5,486 nucleotides of DNA from Spirochaetia bacterium UBA5368 (GTDB lineage: Bacteria; Spirochaetota; UBA4802; UBA5368), in the NCBI GenBank assembly GCA_002407865.1, contig DHPI01000022.1, positions 79,679 through 85,164 on the forward strand, written 5' to 3'. The notes under the pieces are model-generated. The model saw only the letters and a list, made by a program, of their open reading frames with translations, did no database searches and had not been told where the DNA came from. The first letter of the stretch is position 1, and each line of letters begins with the position of its first letter. This document shows positions 1 through 5,486 of this stretch, piece after piece. Made by a program: the position numbers and the translations under genes.

Positions 1-1533
1 GCGAAAAAGGCCTCGTCTTCGAGCGCGTCGGAGGACTCGTCGTATATCGACGATCCGATACGGCTCTATTTGAGGGAAATAGGTCGTGTTTCCCTTCTTT
101 CGGGCGACCAGGAGGTCGACCTTGCCAAGCGAATCGAGGAGGGCGAGATCCTCATCGAAGAAGCGGTCATCAATTCGACATTGCTGATAAACGATCTTAT
201 CAAGAACAATCCGAAGGTCAAAACGGGGAAGATAAAATTGACCGATGTGCTGCGAATCAACAGGCTGTATTATTTTTCGTCCATCGATTTAAAGCAGCTT
301 GAAAAGAAATACAACGAAAACATGGGGGCGATTATCGCCGAAGACAAAAAGATTGTACAGTATCAGAACAAGCTGCGCAAGGCCGACGCGGAGTCGAAAA
401 AATGGCAGGATTTGAAAACAAAGATCGACGACTCGATGAAGGTGATAGTCGATTCGGTGCGCGCGCTTGATATCAATGAAAATGAAATAACGAAGCTTTC
501 AAACAAAATCCAGTCGATGGTCGTGCGCATTAAGGATACGTATGATTTTTTCACCTCGATCGAGAGAAAATACGGGAAAGAATTGAAAGATCTGAAGCAT
601 TACGCGAGGAAGGTGGAGAAGGGCGAGGACGTCAACCAGATTGTCAGCGAGCTCAGGATGAAAAAAAAGGACGACCTGATCGAGCTTGTGAAGGACATCC
701 GCAATAACGAGCGCAAGATCAGGAGGATAGAGCAGGAAGCCGGGGCGCCAGCCGACGAGATATTGAAATGGGGCAAGCAGATCGATCTGGGCCAGCGTAA
801 GATTTCGATTGCGAAGAAAGAACTTATCAACGCGAACCTGAGACTTGTCGTTTCCATCGCGAAAAAATACGCGAACAGGGGTATGCATTTTTTCGACCTG
901 ATACAGGAAGGAAATATTGGCCTTATAAAGGCAGTCGATAAATTTGAGTATCGCAAGGGATATAAGTTTTCGACGTACGCGACATGGTGGATCCGCCAGG
1001 CGATCACCCGCGCGATTTCCGACCAGGCGCGCACTATACGCGTACCCGTGCATATGATCGAGCAGATAAACAAGGTAATGCGCGAAACGCGACTGTTTCA
1101 GCAGGAATTCGGCCGTGAGCCGATTCCCGAAGAACTCGCCGAGCGTCTTGGCTGGCCCGTGAGCAAGGTGAAGGGCGTCAAAAACGTCGCCCGCGAGCCG
1201 ATATCCCTTGAAACGCCCGTCGGCGAGGAGGAGGATTCGCTTCTCGGCGATTTTATCGAGGACAAGGATGTCGATTCACCGGCGAACACGGCCGCATACA
1301 GGCTGCTTTCGGAACAGATACATACCGTGTTGAATACGCTTCCCGCGCGTGAGCAGAAGGTCATCCGCATGAGATTCGGCCTGGATGACGGCTACTCCCA
1401 TACTCTCGAGGAAGTGGGATATGTATTCAAGGTTACACGGGAGCGCATCCGCCAGATCGAGGCAAAGGCGTTGAGAAGATTGCGGCATCCCACCCGGGCC
1501 AGAAAGTTGAAGGATTATCTCGATTATATGTAA
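1..1533 (+). CDS. rpoD: RNA polymerase primary sigma factor (sigma-70/RpoD), 5' partial
   Basis: Primary sigma factor that directs RNA polymerase to housekeeping promoters. The frame is open from base 1, so the N-terminus (including region 1.1) is outside the window; 510 residues are visible. The TTG at 70 is an internal Leu of region 1.2, not a start. Visible parts in order: a Ser-rich linker (residues 1-15); region 1.2 with [12 protein letters not shown] (17-28); a long charged, probably helical non-conserved region (about 55-265); region 2 from about 270, with [28 protein letters not shown] and the -10-recognition/melting stretch [19 protein letters not shown]; region 3 (about 355-430); and region 4 with the helix-turn-helix [19 protein letters not shown] near the C-terminus. 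The long spacer between 1.2 and 2.1 resembles that of proteobacterial RpoD and excludes short alternative sigma factors. All core motifs look intact. An intrinsic terminator follows, so the gene ends its transcript here. Identification is very secure; the lineage is not. Confidence 0.97.
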   Translation, partial: AKKASSSSASEDSSYIDDPIRLYLREIGRVSLLSGDQEVDLAKRIEEGEILIEEAVINSTLLINDLIKNNPKVKTGKIKLTDVLRINRLYYFSSIDLKQLEKKYNENMGAIIAEDKKIVQYQNKLRKADAESKKWQDLKTKIDDSMKVIVDSVRALDINENEITKLSNKIQSMVVRIKDTYDFFTSIERKYGKELKDLKHYARKVEKGEDVNQIVSELRMKKKDDLIELVKDIRNNERKIRRIEQEAGAPADEILKWGKQIDLGQRKISIAKKELINANLRLVVSIAKKYANRGMHFFDLIQEGNIGLIKAVDKFEYRKGYKFSTYATWWIRQAITRAISDQARTIRVPVHMIEQINKVMRETRLFQQEFGREPIPEELAERLGWPVSKVKGVKNVAREPISLETPVGEEEDSLLGDFIEDKDVDSPANTAAYRLLSEQIHTVLNTLPAREQKVIRMRFGLDDGYSHTLEEVGYVFKVTRERIRQIEAKALRRLRHPTRARKLKDYLDYM

Positions 1534-1550
1534 CCATGCCTGTCAGAAAA

Positions 1551-1562
1551 ACACATATGTGT
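1551..1562. repeat. 12-bp perfect palindrome ACACATATGTGT
   Basis: The sequence equals its own reverse complement over 12 bases, and the flanking bases (A on both sides) do not extend it. It starts 18 bases after the rpoD stop codon and directly abuts the terminator hairpin. It could be a binding site for a dimeric protein, part of the 3' UTR structure, or chance. No second copy was noticed elsewhere in the window. Confidence 0.6.
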
Positions 1563-1589
1563 AAAGAAGGGGAGAGCATCCCCTTTTTT
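1563..1589 (+). terminator. Rho-independent terminator after rpoD
   Basis: A 7-bp stem AAGGGGA/TCCCCTT (1567-1573 with 1579-1585) closes a 5-base loop GAGCA. Six T residues (1584-1589) follow, continuing into AATTT. Three upstream A residues can pair with the T-tract, as is common in intrinsic terminators. It lies 30 bases past the rpoD stop codon and separates rpoD from the downstream gpsA fusion gene. Confidence 0.88.
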
Positions 1590-1611
1590 AATTTGTCGCG
1601 TCCGCATGGGC

Positions 1612-1627
1612 TCTGGCGAGGGCCAGA
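1612..1627 (+). other. Small hairpin in the rpoD-gpsA gap
   Basis: A perfect 6-bp inverted repeat TCTGGC/GCCAGA (1612-1617 with 1622-1627) encloses the 4-base loop GAGG. It has no T-tract, so it is not a standard terminator. It sits just upstream of the candidate promoter for the gpsA fusion. Its role is unknown and it may be chance. Confidence 0.4.
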
Positions 1628-1634
1628 TATTTAC

Positions 1635-1663
1635 TTGCGGTTAATCGTTCCCTTTGCTATATG
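1635..1663 (+). promoter_or_regulatory. Weak sigma-70 promoter candidate for the gpsA fusion gene
   Basis: TTGCGG (1635-1640) and TATATG (1658-1663) are separated by 17 bases, the optimal spacing. The -35 box matches the consensus at only 3 of 6 positions and the -10 box at 4 of 6. Transcription would begin near 1670, between the two possible ATG codons, giving a very short leader before the ATG at 1682. The preceding terminator makes a separate promoter in this gap likely, but this exact one is a guess. Confidence 0.3.
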
Positions 1664-1672
1664 TCCACGAAC

Positions 1673-1677
1673 GGTGG
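1673..1677 (+). promoter_or_regulatory. Shine-Dalgarno-like site deciding the gpsA-fusion start
   Basis: GGTGG lies 4 bases before the ATG at 1682. The match is partial and the spacing short. The competing upstream ATG at 1661 is preceded by the pyrimidine-rich CGTTCCCTTTGCTAT and has no purine-rich site, so the downstream start is preferred. Confidence 0.45.
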
Positions 1678-1681
1678 TATC

Positions 1682-3808
1682 ATGAAACTTGAATCTTTCA
1701 AAGTCGTTTCAGTAATTGGCGCCGGCGCATGGGGCACCGCTGTCGCGAAAGTTGCGGCGGAGAACAATCCATTGCTGAAAATTAATCTCTGGTCGTACGA
1801 GCGCTCCGTCGCACGAAACATTAATGTCGAAAGAGAAAACAATCTCTATCTCCCGGGAATTCACCTGCCGCTGAACATCACGGCGACACCCAGCCTGCGG
1901 GATTGCGTCGCGGGCTCGCGGATAATAATCCTTGCGACGCCGTCCAAAGCCGTATACGAGACGTGCTTGAAAATAAAAAACCATGTCGTTGCCGGCGCGA
2001 ATTTCGGATTTGTATCAAAGGGTTTCTGTCGAATACAGAACAGGATATATACGATTTCCGACGCCATAGCCAGGGCCCTGCCGCAGGTGAAAGACAGAAT
2101 AACCGTCATATCGGGGCCCACGCATGCCGAGGAAGTGATGCATAACTTTCAGAGCTGTATCTGCGTTGCAAGCCGGTCAGAAAATGCGCGCAGGGTTTTT
2201 TCAAAGCTCCTTGCATGTGAGTACCTGGAATGCCGTGAAACGGATGACGTTCGCGGCGTCGAACTGGGAGGAACGTTAAAAAATCCGGCCGCCATAGCTG
2301 CGGGCATGATCAGTGTCCTCCCGGGGTGCGGTGATAATCTTGCCGGCGCGCTTATCGCCGAGTCTCTGAAAGAGATGCTGCGCATCGGCGCCGCGATGGG
2401 TGCGCGCCAGGAAACGCTCATCGATATTGCGGGTCTCGGCGACCTCGTGGCGACGGCGTTGAGCGATCACAGCAGAAACCGCAGGTTCGGGCGCGACATT
2501 GCAGGGCGCATACTCAGTAACGATAGATCGCTTGGTTTTTTCGACTGGTTTATTATACGTTTTCGCCCTGAGCGGGTGCTCGAAAAAATGACAGAACGGC
2601 TGCATTATCTTGCGGAAGGCGCATATGCCATCGAACCGCTGATCGAGCTTTCGGCAAGGAAAAACATTTCCATTCCCGTGTACAGGTCGCTGTACGAGGT
2701 GCTGCTCAATAAAAAGAATCCCGTGCTGCTCGTAGAGACGATCAAGAATCCAGAGCGTTTCGAGGAGCTTTACGCACAGACGGGAATTCAGTCCCTGATG
2801 AGCAAAAAACAGATCCGTAAAAGGGGCGGCAGATTTTTCAGAAAAATCGTTCTGGAAAATATAGGACGGAAAGTTCAATCGGATGAAACATTCAGGAATC
2901 TGGTGCGTGGATATCTCCTGTCATCAACGGAGGCAGTGGCTGGCGTGAACGTTGTAAACGATATGAATGCGCTCCCCGGCGCGAAACGTCTGCAACGCGC
3001 CCTGCCGCCGTCCGCAAGCGATAAAGCGGTGCAAGCTGCGGTAGAAAAAATAGCGAAGTCGTATTTCACCGCTATCGCGGATAATTACAGCGGTATAGCA
3101 TATCGCATACTTGTGCTGTATTTCAGGGTGGCGTACTTTCTCAACTTTTTACGCAAGGCAGGAACGGGTGGAAACATTTTTGAAAACGCGCTGAAAATTT
3201 CCGGAAACCTGAAGGATCTTAACGCGATTACCGCGACGCACACGCCCGTGTATATTGCGGCAGTACAGCGGAACACCGACGTGCTGCCGCTGATCTTCGC
3301 CGCCGAAAAAGCGGGCCTGCCGATTCCGCGTTTTTTCATCGACGCATCGATTGATATGCCTCCTCTGCTCAGAATATGGCTGCGCCTTTCGGGAGGCTAT
3401 TATATACACAGAAACATGCTGCGGAATCCGGTGTTCCGCGAAGTTGTCATTCAATATCTCATAACGCTTGTCGCCCATAGAGTGCCGGTGCTGTACCTTC
3501 CCGCATCGCGGATTCCCGGGGGCGGCGATGAAAGCGGATTTGATTATGAGTTCGCGTCACGTATTGTGCGGTCTCTCTCGGAAACGACGGAGGAGGTCGC
3601 CCTGCTTCCCGTATCTGTTGAAAAAGAAGGGGGTATTGTTCGCAATGCGGGCGGAAAAGAGCCGTTTAAAGTTTTGCGCGTCTTTTTCAGCGACTCGACA
3701 TCCGTCGATTTCAGAGGGCATTGCGCAGCATCCGACTATTCGGCTGATGACGAAGGGATTGCGCGGCTTATTGAAGATCTGAAATGCCGTCTTGGCGGCG
3801 GGGCATAA
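1682..3808 (+). CDS. gpsA: GpsA (glycerol-3-phosphate dehydrogenase) fused to a degenerate PlsB-like acyltransferase domain
   Basis: The N-terminal half (about residues 1-365) should reduce dihydroxyacetone phosphate to sn-glycerol-3-phosphate with NAD(P)H in the cytoplasm, supplying the phospholipid backbone. Visible are the nucleotide-binding GAGAWG (13-18), SKG with Lys113, SGPTHAEE (144-151), LKN with the expected catalytic Lys200, GLGDL (251-255) and SRNRRFG (264-270). Before the AEGAY motif (311-315) the segment is somewhat longer than in usual GpsA. GpsA alone is about 330-340 residues; this protein has 708. Residues about 400-708 resemble glycerol-3-phosphate acyltransferase: VYIAAVQRNTD aligns with the HX4D block, GGYYIHRN (571-578) with GAFFIRR, YLPASR (605-610) with the EGGRSR block, and LLPVSV (641-646) with the fourth block. 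The catalytic His appears as Gln529 and the block-III Glu-Gly as Pro-Ala, so this domain is probably inactive. The ATG at 1682 is chosen because it has a nearby SD-like site and places the glycine motif at the usual distance; an in-frame ATG at 1661 would add seven residues. GpsA assignment is secure, the C-terminal domain moderately so. Confidence 0.9.
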   Translation: MKLESFKVVSVIGAGAWGTAVAKVAAENNPLLKINLWSYERSVARNINVERENNLYLPGIHLPLNITATPSLRDCVAGSRIIILATPSKAVYETCLKIKNHVVAGANFGFVSKGFCRIQNRIYTISDAIARALPQVKDRITVISGPTHAEEVMHNFQSCICVASRSENARRVFSKLLACEYLECRETDDVRGVELGGTLKNPAAIAAGMISVLPGCGDNLAGALIAESLKEMLRIGAAMGARQETLIDIAGLGDLVATALSDHSRNRRFGRDIAGRILSNDRSLGFFDWFIIRFRPERVLEKMTERLHYLAEGAYAIEPLIELSARKNISIPVYRSLYEVLLNKKNPVLLVETIKNPERFEELYAQTGIQSLMSKKQIRKRGGRFFRKIVLENIGRKVQSDETFRNLVRGYLLSSTEAVAGVNVVNDMNALPGAKRLQRALPPSASDKAVQAAVEKIAKSYFTAIADNYSGIAYRILVLYFRVAYFLNFLRKAGTGGNIFENALKISGNLKDLNAITATHTPVYIAAVQRNTDVLPLIFAAEKAGLPIPRFFIDASIDMPPLLRIWLRLSGGYYIHRNMLRNPVFREVVIQYLITLVAHRVPVLYLPASRIPGGGDESGFDYEFASRIVRSLSETTEEVALLPVSVEKEGGIVRNAGGKEPFKVLRVFFSDSTSVDFRGHCAASDYSADDEGIARLIEDLKCRLGGGA

Positions 3809-3809
3809 T

Positions 3810-4301
3810 TTACAGTAAAATCGAATCGAGCTGCTCGCACACATCCTGGATCGAGCGCGCAGCGAATGTGCGGGTTTCGGATTCCGCGCCGAAAGTACCC
3901 AAAAATTTTTCGCTCCATCCGCGGGCGAACGTGCAGAATATCACCGGTTTTCCAAATTGACACGCATAGGCAATTTCGGATAGCGTGCCCGATTTTCCGC
4001 CGATCGCGACAATAACATCGCCGGAAAGAACGTTCGTAAGATTACGCGCGTAGCCGATGCCGGTGGGGATTACTATGGAACAAAATGGATTTGCCCCGTC
4101 GGGATTGGAATCCGGAAGAATGCCGACCACGATGCCGCCGGCCTCGGCGGCACCGCGGGAAGCAGCTTCCATAATGCCGCCCCTGCCGCCGGAAATAAGC
4201 ACCCATCTCCGTGTCCCGATATAGCGTCCGATTTGATACGCTTCGTCGCGGTACGAAGTGTCATTGTGCGAGCCGATGACGACAACCTGGCGGCGCCGCA
4301 T
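3810..4301 (-). CDS. TIGR00725-type SLOG/LOG-like Rossmann-fold protein
   Basis: A 163-residue single-domain protein of the SLOG (SMF/DprA-LOG) superfamily, cytoplasmic, with no signal or membrane segment. These folds bind nucleotides or nucleotide-derived ligands; the true substrate of the TIGR00725 branch is not known to me. Visible motifs are VVVIGSHND (6-14) on the first strand and loop, LISGGRGGIMEAASRGA (35-51), GYARN (83-87) and IGGKSGTLSEIAYA (100-113), the counterpart of the PGGxGTxxE motif of LOG cytokinin-activating phosphoribohydrolases. The GGKSG variant rather than PGG is why I do not call it a LOG enzyme. Length is normal for the family. Its ATG overlaps the TAA of the upstream gene as TAATG, with GGAG 8 bases upstream, so translation is probably coupled. 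Its stop is one base from the converging gpsA-fusion stop. Confidence 0.85.
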   Translation of the reverse strand: MRRRQVVVIGSHNDTSYRDEAYQIGRYIGTRRWVLISGGRGGIMEAASRGAAEAGGIVVGILPDSNPDGANPFCSIVIPTGIGYARNLTNVLSGDVIVAIGGKSGTLSEIAYACQFGKPVIFCTFARGWSEKFLGTFGAESETRTFAARSIQDVCEQLDSILL

Positions 4302-5263
4302 TATCGCTGCTCCGAATGGTTGTTTTCCATGTTAAAACGGTAGACGATGTCCCAGAGCGGTTGCGGGCCGTCTGCGGGTTCGAGCGCTATTATTTTTTTC
4401 TGATAGGGGATGGTGATTCCCTTGTACACAAAATCGAGCCGTTTTTTCGCTCGATGGTTTGCCCCGCCCTCCGCGTGTGTTTCCAGGGTGACATATTCCC
4501 TGAGTGATACGCAATGGATGCCCGCGTTTTGTCTACAGGCGGCTCGCAGTGTCGCGGTTATTTCCGAGGATATTTCAAGAAGAGAATCGAATCCCATATG
4601 GTTGAAAATTTTTGCAAGCATCGGAAATACGTAATAGGCCGCCTCAAGGCGCGCGCCATGGTTCAGCCGGTACGTAATATCGTTATCGATAGTATGCCGT
4701 ATGGCGGAAAAATAATCGATGTGGACCGGGTGGAGTTTGGCTACCAGCTCGATGCATAGTCGTGACAGGCGTTCGGCGGTCACAAGAAATCGCTTCTCGG
4801 AAAAAAAGCGCGATGACGTAACGGCAGTGAAAATAAGCATTTCGTCGAATGCGGTCGCGACAGGATACGCGACGACCGTATGCGGCAGGACTCGATGGCT
4901 TTCCGGCTTTAGAATAGCGATAGTTTTTTCGGTCATTGTGGGTGCGGCATTCGACAATATCTCGGACACGGCCGCAGTGAGGGCGGTGTCGCCGTAATAA
5001 AAAAACGGTTGCAGCCCCTGAACGGTATAACGATACATGCCCGATGCCAGCGTGAAGTTGTCTATGTTGTGACGATAACAAAATCCCTCAAGCAGTCTGT
5101 TGCTGTGTGCGGTCTTCAGGCGCTTTTCTATCGCTGCGCATGTGGCGCGCGTAGCCGTATATCGCTGGCGAGCGTCGGATGATGAAATCATGCCGCCGGT
5201 AAAATCCTTCAATGACTGCGATATTGCAAGAAGCAGTTCCTGTATTTCAGTATCGGTGTCCAT
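4301..5263 (-). CDS. Hypothetical protein, 320 aa, possibly a GAF plus degenerate GGDEF-like protein
   Basis: I do not recognise this protein with confidence. It has no signal peptide or clear membrane helix and looks soluble. Residues 1-60 are helix-rich. The middle (about 75-178) alternates strands and helices, and the stretch from FTAVTSSRFF to the helix ending LVAKL (145-177) resembles the end of a GAF domain. Residues 200-295 faintly recall GGDEF: NHMGFDSLL (221-229) keeps His, Asp and Leu of GHxxGDxxL, and SLREY (253-257) falls near the place of GGDEF, but no catalytic signature survives. The ATG at 5263 is the only usual start between the upstream in-frame TAG (5306-5308) and the body of the protein; its ribosome site is poor. 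It lies 42 bases after a folC-like gene and overlaps the SLOG gene, so the three are probably co-transcribed. The open frame is 963 bases with base use like its neighbours, supporting a real gene. The domain reading is speculative. Confidence 0.75.
   Translation of the reverse strand: MDTDTEIQELLLAISQSLKDFTGGMISSSDARQRYTATRATCAAIEKRLKTAHSNRLLEGFCYRHNIDNFTLASGMYRYTVQGLQPFFYYGDTALTAAVSEILSNAAPTMTEKTIAILKPESHRVLPHTVVAYPVATAFDEMLIFTAVTSSRFFSEKRFLVTAERLSRLCIELVAKLHPVHIDYFSAIRHTIDNDITYRLNHGARLEAAYYVFPMLAKIFNHMGFDSLLEISSEITATLRAACRQNAGIHCVSLREYVTLETHAEGGANHRAKKRLDFVYKGITIPYQKKIIALEPADGPQPLWDIVYRFNMENNHSEQR
4310..4313 (-). promoter_or_regulatory. Shine-Dalgarno site for the SLOG gene inside the upstream CDS
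   Basis: On the minus strand GGAG is followed by 8 bases and then the ATG at 4301. It lies within the last codons of the 320-codon gene, supporting the overlapping TAATG start and reinitiation or coupled translation. Confidence 0.7.
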
Positions 5264-5305
5264 CTGTATGATATGTATCGCCAGTTTGTTCCGTGTGAAT
5301 GAGTA

Positions 5306-5486
5306 CTATTTGTGCGCGTGCGTTCGGTCTTGCCGCCCTGGACGTGACTGACGCAGAATCGCGGCCGCCTTTTTTGCAGCGGCATACATCCTGAAGCTTC
5401 CGGTGATTATTATAACCGTATCGTCGTCTGTTGAGGCCCTCAGCAAATCTGCGAGCGCATCGACATCAGTATAGCCCTTTACGTCT
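5306..5486 (-). CDS. folC: C-terminal end of a FolC-like dihydrofolate/folylpolyglutamate synthase, 5' partial
   Basis: The last 59 codons of a gene entering from the right edge; it ends at TAG (5306-5308). The stretch DALADLLRASTDDDTVIIIT, followed by GSFRMYAAAKKAAAIL, matches the C-terminal pattern of FolC, where a helix and acidic residues precede a strand of the type DTVLVxGSF and a final helix. FolC is a Mur-ligase-family ATP-dependent enzyme that adds glutamate to dihydropteroate or folates in the cytoplasm. A basic tail (about 15 residues, rich in Arg, His and Lys) follows the final helix. The ATP-binding and central domains are outside the window, so another Mur-ligase relative cannot be fully excluded. 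It is the first visible gene of the minus-strand group. Confidence 0.7.
   Translation of the reverse strand, partial: DVKGYTDVDALADLLRASTDDDTVIIITGSFRMYAAAKKAAAILRQSRPGRQDRTHAHK

Noticed and set aside
658..672. A-run of eight in rpoD giving an A AAA AAG slippery heptamer in the zero frame, like the dnaX frameshift site.
   Set aside because: It lies in a Lys-rich stretch of the non-conserved region where AAA codons are expected; I see no strong stimulatory stem, and a -1 shift would reach a stop about a dozen codons on and make only a truncated sigma factor.
499..1073. Long minus-strand open frames inside rpoD (157 and 184 codons).
   Set aside because: They lie opposite strongly conserved sigma-70 coding sequence and show no recognisable motif or ribosome site; they are shadows of the real gene.
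2276..2878. A 200-codon minus-strand open frame within the gpsA fusion gene.
   Set aside because: It is antisense to conserved GpsA motifs, and its translation has no coherent domain; best explained by codon bias of the plus-strand gene.
3786..3812. GCCG/CGGC inverted repeat at the end of the gpsA fusion as a possible terminator.
   Set aside because: The stem is only about 4 bp and is followed by GGGGCATAATTT and not a T-tract; on the other strand there is no T-tract after it either.
3810..4301. Calling the SLOG protein a LOG cytokinin riboside phosphoribohydrolase.
   Set aside because: The signature loop reads GGKSGTLSE without the leading Pro of PGGxGTxxE, and the GYARN motif and length fit the TIGR00725 branch, whose substrate is unknown to me.
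4683..5081. A 132-codon minus-strand frame overlapping the 320-codon gene in another frame.
   Set aside because: The translation is rich in Arg, His and Ser in the manner of an out-of-frame reading, and the longer frame fits the operon spacing and the overlapping downstream start.

Overview
The window reads as bacterial chromosome with ordinary, compact gene packing. It holds two convergent gene groups that meet at about position 3809. The mid-range GC content, a housekeeping sigma factor with a long spacer between regions 1.2 and 2.1, and a GpsA protein fused to a PlsB-like domain suggest a Gram-negative-type lineage. A spirochaete is my best guess, at low confidence and from general resemblance only. 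I see no mobile element, CRISPR array, rRNA or tRNA.

Plus strand: positions 1-1533 carry most of rpoD (primary sigma-70 factor), whose N-terminus lies outside the window. It is followed by a 12-bp perfect palindrome and a good intrinsic terminator. A 127-bp gap with one further small hairpin and a weak promoter candidate then leads into a 708-codon gene. That protein joins a complete NAD(P)-dependent glycerol-3-phosphate dehydrogenase (GpsA) to a C-terminal domain shaped like a glycerol-3-phosphate acyltransferase (PlsB/GPAT type). In the C-terminal domain the residues expected to be catalytic are not conserved.

Minus strand, read from the right edge: the last 59 codons of a folC-like gene (dihydrofolate/folylpolyglutamate synthase), then 42 bp, then a 320-codon gene I do not recognise, then a TIGR00725-type SLOG/LOG-like Rossmann protein. 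The SLOG gene starts inside the stop codon of the 320-codon gene (TAATG overlap). These three probably form one transcript. The stop codons of the SLOG gene and the gpsA fusion are one base apart, so no separate terminator fits between the two converging units.

The two most interesting items are the GpsA fusion to an apparently inactive acyltransferase domain, which would place glycerol-3-phosphate synthesis next to a membrane-lipid-type fold, and the coupled pair of unknown protein plus SLOG protein. The unknown protein has a faint resemblance to a GAF domain followed by a decayed GGDEF domain, which would fit a nucleotide-signal theme; this is speculative.
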